In this document: piece by piece, positions 1 through 11,709 of the stretch | Position numbering within the stretch: position 1 is the first letter of the stretch | Layout of the letters: each line of letters begins with the position of its first letter | Assembly (NCBI GenBank): GCA_023614405.1 | Contig: CM042690.1 | Location: 666,756,802-666,820,801, forward strand | Direction of reading: 5' to 3' | Length of the DNA: 64,000 nt | Source: Avena insularis | Lineage: Eukaryota > Streptophyta > Magnoliopsida > Poales > Poaceae | Position numbers and translations under genes: made by a program | The notes under the pieces: model-generated | What the model saw: the letters and a program-made list of their open reading frames with translations, nothing else | The model's database searches: none | Told to the model about the DNA's origin: nothing

Positions 1-330
1 CGGGATGGCGGTGGATGCACAAATTGGATCTGGTGTATGTTATGGGTTTAGTGATCTATTGTCGGATGCTCTCCTCGTTGGACCCTCATATCCTTTATGT
101 ATGGGGAGGCTAAGTCTTAGGTACCAATACGATTTGGTTACAAGTCGGATTTGAATTCTATTCTTGAGCTTTCCTTGTCTTGTATGCTTGGAGTCCGTGT
201 CCGTATGGGCTTCATATCAGTCGAGTTGTCTTGGACTTCGTGGATATTGGTAGGTCATTGAGTGAGCCTTCCATTGGGCCACACCAGGTAGGCTAGAGTC
301 GGCTATGCGTTGGGCATACCTAAGTTAGTA
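1..330. repeat. Left copy of a ~320-bp direct repeat, probably part of an LTR
   Basis: This stretch matches 8925-9240 almost throughout: both copies carry the same blocks, including 'gatgctctcctcgttgga', 'tatgtatggggagg', 'gtatgcttggagtc' and 'caccaggtaggctagagtc'. A directly repeated pair about 8.9 kb apart, with a Copia insertion between, fits the two LTRs of an older retrotransposon. The left copy runs off the window edge, so its true start is not visible. No coding signal is present. The family was not identified. Confidence 0.6.
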
Positions 331-1786
331 GCCCCCCTAGTTTCCATCCTAATCGCAGATTCGGGTGGAGACTTAGTTGTCTTGAGCCTTGCATTAGGAT
401 GTCGGAGTCGAGAGTTATATCGAGTGCGAAGTACTTCACCCGAAAGTTCATCGGGTCAGCCAAATTTTTAGCCATTCATAGGGATGTTGGTTAATGTGCT
501 TGGTGCTCTCGATGGATCGGTACTAGTTAATTGCTCTAGGAAAAAACAACGTCACCTACTCAAACTCAAATCTCCGGACTCGAATTCGGAAATTTCTGGC
601 ATAGTTTGACTCATGTCGTGGAGGCCTTACTGATCTGAACTCCACTTTTAATGAATATGTACCCAACACATCCGTAGGGATTTTTGTCATGTCTACAGGC
701 ATCATATTTATCTGGTAGAGTGCAGCATATGCGGTTGCTAGGCCATCAGAATGTATCCGTAGGTTTTATCTTTACGTCATAGACACTACATCAGAATGTG
801 TATCATTGCGGAGGTGATTCGGGTGGCCAAGGAGATGCTATCTCTGAACTTGACATTGCAATGTAAGTGGGCAGAGTCACCAATGAGTTCGATTGCTATA
901 AACGAGTCGACACTGTGGACATGGTCAATACAATGGACTTTACTATGAATCTTTTATATTATATAGGGTGCGCCACCAGCGCTCCCTATGAGAGTAGCCC
1001 CTGAGTGTATGTTTGAGTCGTAGACTCGAGCAGAGACTTATAGTCATTGATTGCGTAGACACAATGATCCGGAAGTGCTTCATATGATCTTGCAAATGCT
1101 AGTTTTTTGAATGTGCGACTAGCGTACCCGATAGGAGTGGTCCTAGAGTCCTCATTCGAGTCGTAGATTCGAATGAGGAATTGGAGCATGCCACTTGAAG
1201 ATCTTGTATATGCGCGACCAGCGCTCCATTTTGGAGTAGCCCCCGGGTGTCTGGCAAAGTCGTAGACTCGGGCAAAGACTTGAGCCTTTATCTTGTAGAC
1301 GAAGTTGAAAATCATGCGAGGAGAAGCCACTGACCCGAAAGTTCATCGAGTCAGCATGCATAAGGAGAAAAGATTCGACATTGTAGTCGAAGTCGACACA
1401 TCGGCATCATGTGGTTCTTACCTAGAAAGATCTGACGCTGTGGATGGAGTCCACGCAGTCCCTTCTATCGGGTGCATGGCCAGCATTGCTTCTATCGGGT
1501 GCACGACCGCACCGTCGGATGCACGACTAGCGCCTCTTCTATTGACAACTGACATGGTCATCCGTGGAAAGTGTCGACTCGGGTCCTGCCGGCTATTGAT
1601 GCCACTGTCGTTGGTCGACTCCGTTGGAGGTCCCGATAGAATAGCTCGATGCAGTCGCCATCCTTGTAAGCAACAGAAAGCATTAAGAATTGTGATGTAC
1701 TTGTATCTTGTAAAAAATATTTTCATGTTGACTTGTAAAGTAAAATTCTTGTGCCAATTGAGTCGACACTTTCGCAATGTATGCTA
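331..1786. other. Non-coding internal region of the older LTR-type element (left part)
   Basis: No convincing gene is present. The region is rich in phrases such as 'agtcgtagactcg' and 'tagcccccgggtgt', and the phrase 'cccgaaagttcatcg' occurs near 438 and 1337, showing internal duplication. It ends exactly at the 5-bp target duplication TGCTA (1782-1786) of the Copia insertion and continues at 7009. The two halves together would be the internal part of a non-autonomous element. This is inference from the flanking direct repeats, not from any recognised protein. Confidence 0.45.
968..1300. repeat. Three degenerate repeat units in the older element
   Basis: Three related units begin near 970 ('gcgccaccagcgctccc'), 1115 ('gcgactagcgtacccg') and 1214 ('gcgaccagcgctccatt'). 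Each is followed by an 'agtagcccc.gagtgt'-like block and a 'gtcgtaga.tcg' block. Spacing is irregular (about 145 and 99 bp), so this is an eroded duplication rather than a clean tandem array. Confidence 0.5.
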
Positions 1787-1935
1787 TGTGAGGTTTTGGG
1801 GGAACGATCATAAGCCCCTAGGGCCGATCGGTTACGTGTTAAATGGTAGAGAAGAGCCCTCTACATGGCATTGCAAGGAGTACGTATACAATCGGAGTAC
1901 TACTTTGTATTGTATAAAGATTTAGATTACGTTTA
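1787..1935 (-). repeat. 3' LTR of the short-LTR Copia element
   Basis: It starts TGTGAGGTTTTGG, directly after TGCTA, and aligns with 6855-7003 across the shared blocks 'cataagcccctaggg' and 'agagccctcta'. The inner end is eroded, so 1935 is approximate. Confidence 0.8.
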
Positions 1936-3180
1936 AACTCATCTAATTTCTTAGAACACAGTGTCTTGGTAAACCCATCAGCTATCTGATCTTTGCTGGA
2001 GATGAACCTGACCTCAAGTTGTTTATTAGCAACCATTTATCTGACAAAATAGAAATCAATTTCAATGTTCTTGGTACGAGCACGAAACACTGGATTCGCA
2101 GACAAAAACATAGGACCAAGATTATCACAGCACAAGCAAGGTTTCTCCTTAATAAAAACACCAAGCTCGCATACTATATCCTCTACCCAAATCAACTCAG
2201 CTGTAGCATTGGTAAACGATTTATATTCAGCCTCAGTGCTTGGACACGATAATCTAGTTTTTTCCTAGAACTCCAAGATATGAGATTAGAACTAAAGATA
2301 ATTGCAAACACTCTAGTAGACCGTCTGTCATCTAAATCACCAGCCCAGTCGGCATCGGAGAACACACTGAACAATGTAAAGGAAGACTGTTGAAAAGTAA
2401 TACCAACTATATGTGTACCATGAATATACCTTAGGATCCGTTTTACTGTTGTCCAATCCGCAGTTGTGGGTGCATGAAGAAATTGACACACCTTATTAAC
2501 TGAAAAGAACAAATCAGGTTGTGTTAGTGTCAAATACTGAAGAGCGCCAATAACACTCATGTAACGTGTGCGATCCTCATCACCAAGTGGTGAACCATTA
2601 GGAAGAGACAAGGTGTCAATACTGGATAAAGGAGTTGGACAAGGTGTGCAAGTAGAGATGCCAACACGATAAAGGAGATCGGTTGCATATTTGTCCTAAT
2701 TTAAGAGCAAAACATTTTCCTGTTTGTGAACTTCAAGACCCAAGAAATAAGAAGATCACCAAGATCCTTGAGAGCAAACTCATTACTTAAATTGTTAAGC
2801 AATGCTACAATAGCAGTGTCTAAAGAGGTGGTCACAATAATCTTATCAACATAAATAAGAAGAAACATCTGAATACTTGACTTGTTAAATAGAAATAAGG
2901 AGGTATCCACCTTGGAGGGAACAAAACCAAGAGTATGAAGCTTGGAACTAAGACGATAATAGCATGCTCATGGGGCCCGTTTCAGTCCACAAAGAGCTTT
3001 ATCAAGTTTACAAACATAATTTGGCATAGCGAAAGACTCAAAGTCGGGTGGTTGTTTTATATACACTTCCTCTTCTAGAACGCCATGTAAGAACGCGTTC
3101 TTGACATCCAGTTGTCGGAGGTTCCAAACCTCTAGAAATATAAATAGAAAGAACAAGCCTAACTGTTGCAATCTTAACAA
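1839..3180 (-). pseudogene. Copia reverse transcriptase and RNase H, broken
   Basis: Minus-strand fragments encode the Copia RT motif [11 protein letters not shown] (near 3100), then LIYVDKIIV near 2850, where the catalytic YVDD is changed to YVDK. RNase H pieces follow ([15 protein letters not shown] near 2340, then [15 protein letters not shown] near 1960). The parts lie in several frames interrupted by stops: roughly 3180-2968, 2910-2701, 2611-2192 and 2036-1839. The proteins would copy the element's RNA into DNA. With the altered active site and the breaks, this copy cannot supply active enzyme. Confidence 0.85.
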
Positions 3181-3469
3181 CTAGACTGAAAGTGTCATCA
3201 TAATCAAGGACATGCCTTTTGTTGCCTTATACCTGTCAATGGTGCCATCTGAATTTCTCTTAACACGATATTACCCATTTGCAGTCAATAATTTTCTTGT
3301 TAGAACTTGGAGGAACAAGATGTCAGGTTTTGTTAGCCATAAGTGCATCATACACATCTTGCATTGCATTTTTCCGGTTTGTATCACCAAAATCTTCATG
3401 TAGATTCTCTGATTCTCCTGTAGACGTCAATAATAACCAACGAATTGTTCCATTAGTACGAATTTTTGG

Positions 3470-5162
3470 CTATTTAGTACCTTGTTGTAGACGTGTCCAC
3501 GGTTGAGCAATAGGTTCAACAGCATCTTCTTCTATAGTTGTATTCGATGTAGAAGATGATGGATTGTTAGCAGCAGTAGGGCTTCTGTGTCCTAGCATGG
3601 CGCGTGTGCTCCCTGGCATGGCTTCGATGTCCCATGGCGCGTCTGTGTCGCTGTCCTCTGGCGTCACGTCCACAAGCCCGTGATGGTCCCATGGTGACGC
3701 TCCTGAACGCGGGGACGAGGCCTCATGATCGCGCGGAGGTGGGGTCTAGGAGCGGGAACGTCCTGGCGTCGTAATAGGCGAGACGGGCGTGCGAGGTGAG
3801 TGGGAGAACGAGGCAAGGCAGGCACGCAGGTCAAGGCGGGCGTCCGTATCTGTGGTGAAGACGATGTGTCGGATCCTTCCAGCACATGATCCGAGGCTGA
3901 TTTTTCAGCGGAATCAACATAGGAATCCGTAATTTCTTGACCTATAGTGTATTCTTGCTCAGAATCATCATTTGATGCGTCGTTTTCACCGGAAGGTGCA
4001 GAATTTTGTGGAGTGTCCTCTTCAGCTATAACCTGTGGAGGATCAACAGTAGGAAAAATATGCAAATAATGGTCATTAGTGTGAACACCCCTATCATGTG
4101 ATGCTGAAGAGGGAGTTTCTTGAGGAAGAAGGAGAATTTCTTCACTGAGGTGACGTCCACATTAGAATGAAGGGAGGTAAACAGAAAGAAATTTTCATCA
4201 AATACAACATCCTTGGAGATATAAACACGACCAGTTGTCACATCAAGGCACTTGACTCCTTTGTGGATATGACTATATCCAAGAAAAACACAGCGCTTGG
4301 AGCGAAAATAAAATGTGTGCTTGTTGTAATGACGTAAATTAGGCCAACATGCACAACCAAACACACGAAGATATTCATAGTTAGGTCTAACTTGTAGGAG
4401 TTTTTCGGCAGGAGTTTGTACATTGTGAACTTTTGTGGGTAAAAGGTTTATAAGAAATGTGGATGTAAGGAAGGTATCATCCCAATATTTTAAAGGCATA
4501 TAAGAGTTGGCAAGCAAAGAAAGACCAACTTCAACAATATGACGGTGTTTACGCTCAGCTGAACCATTTTGTTGATGGGCATGAGGGCATGAAACATGAT
4601 GATTAATAGCTACTCGTTGAAAGAAGTCATGGAGCTTTTTATATTCACCTCCCCAATCAGTTTGCATTATAATAATCTTTCTATCAAATTTGTGCTCAAC
4701 ATATTGTTGGAAATTAAGAAACACTTGATACACATTGGAATGCTTTTTAAGAAAATATATCCAAGTAAACTTGCTAAAATCATCAATGGAGCTTACATAA
4801 TATAAATGTTTGCCAATAGAAAGAGGAGTTGGACCCCATACATAAGAAAAGACTTGTTCCAAAGGAACCGTAGACACACTAGTGAAAATATGATAGGGTA
4901 AATAATGGCTTTTTGCTTGTTTGCATGAATCACAAATGTAAGAATTTATTTTTGTGGTGTATGAAAGATTATTTTTCCTAAGAACTTGTTGAACAATAAA
5001 GGACGGTTGATGCCCTAGATGACGATGCCACTTGGAGGAGGTAGGCTTGATGGCGACAAGAGCATGCTTGGAGGAACTTGTGGAGACTGGAATAAGAGGA
5101 TACATGCCACCATGACACGAACCTCTAAACATGATTTCTTGCGTTGTCTGATCCTTAATCAA
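3470..5162 (-). pseudogene. Copia GAG-pre-integrase and integrase core, with degraded linker
   Basis: The best-preserved frame is 5162-4026. It begins with the pre-integrase zinc-binding region (WHRHLGH, then CDSCKQAKSH) and continues into the integrase core: SIDDFSKFTWIYFL, TDWGGEY and HQQNGSAERKHRHI, which hold the catalytic D, D and E positions. A low-complexity linker between integrase and RT continues to about 3470 in shifted frames. Integrase would join the cDNA to target DNA. Upstream lies protease, downstream lies RT, as expected for Copia. The surrounding polyprotein is disrupted, so I treat it as a pseudogene. Confidence 0.85.
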
Positions 5163-5185
5163 GAAAAAGAATAGGTGAATTTCAA

Positions 5186-5716
5186 TTAAAGCATTATAGT
5201 CCGAAGCAATTTATAAGCAGAAAACAAGTTCATGGAGGCACTAGGAACATGCAAAATATCATGAAGTTGGATGGAACTATTTGGGGTGTGCAAAACATAA
5301 TGACCAATATGAGAAATGTCCATACCTTGTCCACTAGCATTATGAACTTGATCATTCCCTTGGTAGTTTTCATGAACATGTAACTTGTGGAGTTGTCCTG
5401 TAACATGAGTTGGGGCACCTGAGTCCATGTACCAATTTTTGTCTACTCCATAAGAACCTTTGTTGTTGTTAGGCATGTCATCATCACCATAGAACCACCA
5501 ACACACGTTGGCAGGGTGTCCCTCTTTTTTTGCAAATTTGGTAGAATACACCTTCCTGCCAGGGGGTGGAGACACGGTCCCCTTTCTTGCCGAGGCCCCC
5601 TTTGGGGCGTCGACCCTAATCATGGCAAGGCTGGGGGACCCCATGGGGTGAAGGTTGGGGAGCCCATGGTGGTTGTGGTGGTGGATGGCATGGCGGCGCA
5701 TAGGGCAAAGGCGCAT
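5186..5716 (-). pseudogene. Copia aspartic protease region
   Basis: The frame contains WYMDSGAPTHVTG, a retropepsin active-site motif (D-S-G), followed by HDILHVPSASMNLFSAYKLL, the usual end of the Copia protease before the pre-integrase domain. A zinc-knuckle remnant (NVCWWFYGD near 5490) appears eroded. It is separated from gag and from integrase by frameshifts and stops. Confidence 0.75.
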
Positions 5717-6650
5717 ATGGATAAGGTTGATATGGTGTAGGCATGTGAGGCGTTGGGTGACGGGGATAAGGGCGACGTGTAGGGTTGGATGGGTGGGCTA
5801 TATGGTGGTGCTGGTGTTGGGGTATATGGATATGGCGTTGGGGTATATGGTGGTGGCATGGTATATGGAGGTGGGGGTGGGATTGTAGGGCATGGGCAGC
5901 GACGGCAGAAGAGGAGGTGGCGATAGCCTGGTGTGGCCGTCCCCATAGGAGAAAGGGGGCAACACGAAGTGGCGTTGACGGAGGACGAGAACATGCTAGT
6001 AGCTTGTCCTGTGGCCACGAGCATGTCCTCACGGTACTGGTAAGATAACAGTTGTGAGCACATGTCATAAAGAGAAGTAGACGGATTTGCATTAATACCG
6101 GCAATGAGGGGATTGAAGGTACCGTCAAGGCCATTGAGAATATAATCCTTGAGCTCATCATCATCGACTTTCTTCCCTACCGCAGGAAGCTCGGAGGCAA
6201 AACCCATCATCTTGGTGAGGTATTGACTTGCCGTCGTATCAAGTTTCTTGGTGTTGATGAGGGCAACACGAAGAGAGGAAACCCTATCCTCGGATTGCAT
6301 GGAGTACAAGCTATTGAGGGAACTCCAAACATCCGCGGTGTTTTCAAGGCCAAACACATCAGTGAGGACATCCTCGGAAAGATAATTCACGAGAAAGCCA
6401 ATGACCTGTTGATCCTTTTGTACCCAAGCATCATAGGCGGGGTTGGGGACGGTGATCTGCTTCTTGTCCGCATCCTCAGCTTCAAGGAGAGACGCCGGCG
6501 TGACGTCTGTGCGTTCCAGGAGACCATAACACGAGCTCCGCGAAGGGTGGGCAACACTTGGGCTTTCCAATGGAGGAAATTGTCCCAAGTGAGCTTCATT
6601 GTCGGAGTCGCACCAATGGTGGTTGGCATGGGGGTTGTAGATGTCGACAT
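5620..6650 (-). pseudogene. Copia gag (UBN2-like), frameshifted
   Basis: The likely N-terminus is at 6650 (MSTSTTPMPTTIG, then KLTWDNFLHWKAQV), a typical Copia Gag start. A frameshift near 6530 moves the reading frame to one that continues with GLLERTDVTPASLLEAEDAD and the UBN2-type helical core (VWSSLNSLY, ASQYLTKMMGFASELP, DYILNGLDGTFNPLIAGI). The C-terminal third is proline- and tyrosine-rich low complexity. Gag would form the particle. The visible N-terminal extension of the shifted frame (from 6738) is out of frame and probably not real. Confidence 0.8.
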
Positions 6651-6840
6651 CAGATGGATCTTGGGCGGGTATGAGGAGAGGGGGTGAATAAACTATGTAG
6701 AGGAATAGGTAGAGGAGAGGAAGGGGATTATTTTGCATACGAGGGAGGGGAGATCGACGGATAAGGGAGGGGCTCGTTGGAGGAGAAGGTGTGGCGGTGG
6801 CGGCTTGGGAACTGGCGGTGGCAGCTTATTGTGGAAGAGA

Positions 6841-6854
6841 GGCTCGTGATACCA
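6841..6854 (-). promoter_or_regulatory. Primer-binding site, initiator tRNA-Met type
   Basis: On the minus strand the 5' LTR ends CCTAACA and is followed directly by TGGTATCACGAGCC. This resembles the usual Copia primer site TGGTATCAGAGC, complementary to the 3' end of initiator tRNA-Met, with one added base. Confidence 0.8.
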
Positions 6855-7003
6855 TGTTAGGTTTTGGAGGAACAATCATAAGCCCCTAGGGCTGATCGGT
6901 TACATGTTAAATAGTATAGAAGAGCCCTCTATGTGGCATTACAAGGGGTACGTATACAATCATAGTACTACTCCGTATACGGATATGTATTACAACTCTA
7001 ACA
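6855..7003 (-). repeat. 5' LTR of the short-LTR Copia element
   Basis: It starts TGTTAGG and ends CTCTAACA in plus orientation, a 149-bp LTR with matching TG...CA ends. The flanking TGCTA at 7004-7008 equals the one left of the other LTR. Confidence 0.88.
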
Positions 7004-7008
7004 TGCTA

Positions 7009-8760
7009 GGTCTTTTCGTTAGCCTGATTACCCTTAGTCTCAGTACCTTTCTGAGATACTCTGAGTTTGAGAATTCGATGATCAGGTAGAATCGGCTACT
7101 CAGGCAGTCGGATATGAGATGCTCGAGTGCGTAGAATGATGACGCATTAGGTTATTCGAAGAGGGTGCAGCCCCCGAGTGTGCCGAGTGTGAGTTAAACA
7201 AGAATCAACTCTAAGTAGAGGGAAACTCGGCTTTATTAGTAGTCGATGTGGTTGAAGGACTTGACATGTCAGTCAGTCGTGCGGAGTTTAGCCGAAGGTA
7301 GTCGATGCAGTGGACGGAGTCACGCGGTGAAGTCGACATGGAGGCGCCAATTGACGTGGTCGACACAGAGGACATGTAGCCGAGGTCGAGAGAATCACAC
7401 GGCGAACGGAGTCGACACAGCAACGAGTTGCGTGATAGGCGAAGTCGACGTGGCAACGAGTCGCGTGCAACCGAGGATTGCAGTGGGTAGCCACAGTCAA
7501 AGACTGTAATGGGTCGTCGAAGTCGGTGGCGATAGCGGGTTTCCACAGCTGAAGATCGTAGCGGGTAACCGCAACCTAAGACTGCAACAAGTTACGTGGC
7601 AGAATCAGCGTAGCCGAAAACTCAGCGGGCCGCCGCAGTGGGCCGCGCGGCGTAGCCCTCAGGCGTAGAGTTGACGTAGTTGGACGGAGTCGACGTGGCG
7701 TACGCTAAATCAATGCTGCAGACAGGAGTCAATGCGGCGAAAGGAGTCGTACAACAGACGGGTAATCAAGGTCGATGGAGTGGCGCGGTGGACGGAGTTG
7801 ACACAGCGGTGAGTCGCCATATTTCTGCTTGATGGCATCAACACGAAATAGTGGGCACGGACGCGGGCGGTCGAACTTCAGGTTGGAGCTGCCGTGGGAA
7901 GAAACGCCGAGTTGACCATACGCCTGTACATCGACGTCTGCCATGCCGCAAATTCCTTGTTCTTTCAAATATGCATGCAGGCGTGCGCCTGATGACCGGA
8001 AAATTCATGCAGCTAACTGATGCATCTTGCATCTTGCGGCAGGTAGCTAGCATATCTAACTTTTCTTCTTGTCCCATGATCTTGATCGAATCGGTGTACG
8101 CTTTAGGACTTGTAGTCGACTCGGTCCTGCATTCATCACTTTCCTTCACGCGTAAACTAACTCGGCTGGCGATTTGTGTACCAGTGCATTCACTTGATAC
8201 TTCCGGCCATCAAATCCATGCATGTATGTCTTGGTCCTCACATGAAGCACTTAAGATCTTTGCTACAAATTAGATGCATGCACAGTTAGCTTCAAAACCT
8301 CCTGTTGATTTTTTCTTGAGTTTCTTTGGTTGACAAGACCTGGCGTTGTCCTTTTATTTTGCTTGAATCAACTAGAAAATCTTCTTATGCATGCTTGCCA
8401 CGGACTCGAGGAAGCCGGCTGCAAAATCCCAACAAACTCTATGGATGCACGACTCTTGGTTGGCTGCGTGCTCGTACTAGAGAACCAAGGGATCCACGAT
8501 GCTAGTTTCATCTGATGTGGTCGTTGATTGCCGAGTCCGCACGCTCGGCCGTGATGGAGAGGAAGTTGATACCGGTGGCGTGGATGAAACAATAGATGCG
8601 ATCTTGCCACCATTGATGGTGAGGGATCTCGCTCGGACAACGAGTTGTAGACTACAAAGTTTGGAGCCACCGAAGTCGCAACATCAGCGCGCAGCCTTTC
8701 CATAGACAGCGCCAATTGACGTGGGGTGATCACGACAATGTCCATTGTTATGAACTTGGG
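7009..8760. other. Non-coding internal region of the older LTR-type element (right part)
   Basis: This continues the sequence broken at 1786. No recognised coding region is present; open frames here are short and lack known motifs. The left part is a GTCGAC-rich degenerate repeat, and the right part leads into the second direct-repeat copy. Confidence 0.4.
7230..7830. repeat. GTCGAC-rich degenerate tandem repeat
   Basis: Phrases built on 'gaagtcgac.tgg' and 'caacgagt.gcgtg' recur about every 20-50 bp (for example near 7334, 7396, 7441 and 7690). They are too diverged for a fixed period, but the composition differs clearly from both flanks. Confidence 0.5.
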
Positions 8761-9268
8761 TTTTAGAGAAGAGTGGCACACTATAGACTTCATCGGCTAA
8801 CAGACAAACAATAGGGGACACGAGGTTTACCCAGGTCTAGGCCCTAGATGGAAAACCCTACTCCTGTTTGTCTATTTTTGATTGATGGAGAAACTGAAGG
8901 TTACAATATCGTTGGGATAATGGTGGATACGCAGATTGGGCTTGGTGTCTGCTAAGAGTGTAGTGATATGTTGTAGGATGCTCTCCTTGTTGGACTCTCC
9001 TAGCCTTTATATATGGGGAGGATAGGTCTCATGTACCGATACGATTCGGTTACAAGTTGGATTCAAACTCTACTCTTCAACTTTCCGTATCGTGTATGCT
9101 TGGAGTCTGTGTCCATATAGACTTCATATCAGCCGAACAGTCTTAGACTTCGTGGACCTTGGAAAGTCATCGAGTGATCCTTCCGTTGGGCTGCACCAGG
9201 TAGGCTAGAGTCTGGAGCCCGTTGGGCATATCTATGTAACCCTTCCTCTTGGAAGGCCCATTTAGGTG
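8761..9268. repeat. Right copy of the direct repeat, probable LTR
   Basis: 8925-9240 matches 1-330. The preceding part holds 'cacgaggtttacccaggtctaggcc', a phrase of the kind found in grass retrotransposon LTRs. The right boundary is set by the start of the next LTR at 9269; the left boundary is uncertain because the left copy is cut by the window edge. Confidence 0.5.
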
Positions 9269-9465
9269 TGTTGCCCCTAAAATATTGAATAAAATATGTT
9301 TTTAATATTAATTCCATTAATTAATATTAAATATATATTATTTAGTTCCCTATGCTCTGAAACATCTTTTGGATCACTCCAAACATCCTTCGGATTCTCA
9401 CAGAACCTTTTCGGCTCTCTCTTCTCTTCAATCCGATGATCCTAATGATTCCAAAACTATCTCTA

Positions 9466-11115
9466 TGTTGGGTCCGCAGCATAGAAAACAAAAAAATTCC
9501 TACGGTGTGAACTACACGCCAAGATCTATCTACTAGGTACAAAGCAACAGGTGGACATACATCCAACAAGAACTTACCCTCGTAGACAACGAGCTTTGTT
9601 AACGAGTAGGAACTCATGGTTGATGTAGTCGTACACTTGCCGATCTCAAGATCGTGAGGAAGTCCGAGCGTCGCAACTCAGCAGCGCATCCGCACTCGCA
9701 CACACGTTCAAGCCACGGACAACCTCCACCTCCTCGCTCTAGCGATCCAGCAGAAGCAGCAACTCCTTCCAAACGAAATGCCACCGGGAACATGTATCTC
9801 GCTAATCCGGGACCATGGGGGAATAATTCTAGAGGGGGAGAGAGATCCTTCACAAGGAGGTGTGTGGATGAAGGAGGGAATGGGTGGCCTTTTATAGGAG
9901 GAGGGGGTGCCCCCTCTCTCCATGGCTGCATGGGGGTGACCCCTCACCTCCCCTATTCATGTGGTGGTAACCCCTCCACATTAAAATGCCTCTTCACATT
10001 CCCTTTTAAAGTCTCCACTTTAAATGCATTAAAATTCTCCAAGTTTAATGCTCTCTCGTTTAATAAAACTCTTTTATTAAATTTATTCAGAATTTTGTTA
10101 ATTATTTTAATTAACAAACATTCACATATAGCCGCTTGCAATATTTCAATATCACATGCAAAACCACCTTCTGCAATTTCACCCGAAACAATTTCCGGTT
10201 TCTATTGAAATAATTCATGCGCTTTGCAATTCTTTCGTATGAAACATATGTGCTCCAAAATGGTGTCTGGTAACTCTTAAGTGTGTCACCCTACGGTTCT
10301 CGAATAATGTAGACATGATCGAGACCCTTCTCCGATCAATAATCAACAGCGGGACCTGGAGATCCGCACTGACTCCTACACATTCAACAATGACTTCTGT
10401 GATCGTGAGAACCTTTAACGCTTGTAACTAAATCCCTTTGTCTCGCGATATATTACATGTCCGAGATTCGATCATCGGTATCTCCATACCTAGTTTGATC
10501 TTGTTACCGATATGCACTCTTTTCTCGTTCCTGTGATATAACATTCTAGTGATCACATCACTTGCTTGCAAGCTATCTTAATGTGATATCACCGAGAGGG
10601 CCCAGAGTATATCTATCCGTCATCGGGATTGACAAATTCCAGTCTTGATCCATGAGCCTCAACATAACACCTTCGTAGCATTGAACCCATCTTTATAGTC
10701 ACCCTGTTACGGTGTGACGTTTGATGTTATCAAGATACTCTTCAGGTGTTAGCAATTAACATGATCTCATGGTCTAAGGATAAAGATTACTTCGTATGAT
10801 TTTATAGCAATATAAACATAATGACTTGATCGTAATGCTATACTTCGGATGAATGTTCATCACATCATTCAACTAATGTTGTGACCTTATTATTAACAAC
10901 ATCCAATGTCCATGATCAGGAAACCTTGATCATCTTGTTAATCAACAAGCTAGTCTATAAGAGAGGCATGACTAGGAACCCTTTTTGTTTATTAAACACA
11001 CATGTATTGATGTTTCCGAATCAATACATTTCTAGCATGTAAAATAAACATCTATCATATATAAGGAATATATAATAACAACTTTATTATTGCCTCTCAG
11101 GGCATATTTCCTTCA
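9466..11115 (-). repeat. 3' LTR of the BARE/Angela-like element
   Basis: Bounded on the left by CTCTA and on the right by the polypurine tract. It shares its whole length with 16177-17802 and with the solo LTR at 42517-44175. A TATA-like box lies at 9889-9896 on the minus strand. Confidence 0.92.
9889..9896 (-). promoter_or_regulatory. TATA box of the LTR promoter (3' LTR copy)
   Basis: The minus strand reads TATAAAAG here, inside the LTR. The equivalent site in the 5' LTR is 16592-16599. In BARE-type elements transcription starts within the LTR; the exact start is not visible. Confidence 0.55.
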
Positions 11116-11126
11116 GTCTCCCACTT
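11116..11126 (-). other. Polypurine tract of the BARE/Angela-like element
   Basis: The minus strand reads AAGTGGGAGAC immediately upstream of the 3' LTR start TGAAGG. This is the expected plus-strand primer for reverse transcription. Confidence 0.8.
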
Positions 11127-11148
11127 GCACTAGAGACAATAATCTAGT

Positions 11149-11682
11149 TCACATAGTGATAAATCTAACACCCATGGAGTTCTGGTGTTGATCATGTTTT
11201 GCCCTAGGGAGAACTTTAGTCAATGGATCTACTACATTTTGGTCCGTGTGTACTTTACAAATCTTTATATCTCCATCCTTGACATGCTCGCGAATGGAGT
11301 GAAACCGGCGCTTAATATGTTTGGAATTCTTGTGAGACCTTGGTTCCTTTGCATTGGCTATGGCTCCATTGTTGTCACAATAGATCACCATCGGGTCCAA
11401 TGCACTGGGAACCACACCCAGTTCTGTAATGAACTCTTTCATCCAAACTGCCTCCTGTGCCGCTTCTGAAGCAGCAACATATTCCGCCTTCGTTGTTGAT
11501 CCAGCCACCACAGGTTGTTTGGAACTCCTCCAACTAACTACTGCTCCGTTCAAGAGAAATACGTATCCGGATTGAGACTTAGAGTCATCCAGATCGGTGT
11601 CAAAGCTAGCATCGACATAACACTTAGCGACTAGCTCTTCTTCACCTCCGTATATGAGAAACATATCCTCAGTTTTTATCAA
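11149..11682 (-). pseudogene. Copia RNase H (BARE/Angela-like)
   Basis: The 177-residue frame contains the Copia RNase H motifs CYVDASFDTD, SGYVFLLNGAVVSW, STTKAEYVAASEAAQEAVWM, YCDNNGAIANAKEP and HSIREHVKDGD. It follows RT directly, with a short frame break between 11682 and 11710. The enzyme would degrade the RNA strand of the RNA-DNA hybrid. As it is separated from RT by a stop or frameshift, the polyprotein is not continuous. Confidence 0.88.
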
Positions 11683-11709
11683 GTACTTGAGGATGTTCTT
11701 TACCGATAT

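Larger units (their letters stand above)
1787..7003 (-). mobile_element. Complete but degenerate Copia LTR retrotransposon with short LTRs
   Basis: The element is bounded by ~149-bp LTRs (1787-1935 and 6855-7003) and by a perfect 5-bp target duplication TGCTA at 1782-1786 and 7004-7008. Gene order on the minus strand is gag, protease, integrase, reverse transcriptase, RNase H, which is the Copia order. A primer-binding site complementary to initiator tRNA-Met adjoins the right LTR. All coding parts are split by stops and frameshifts. The short LTRs differ at many positions, so the insertion is not recent. It sits inside the older LTR-type element at 1-9268. Confidence 0.9.
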
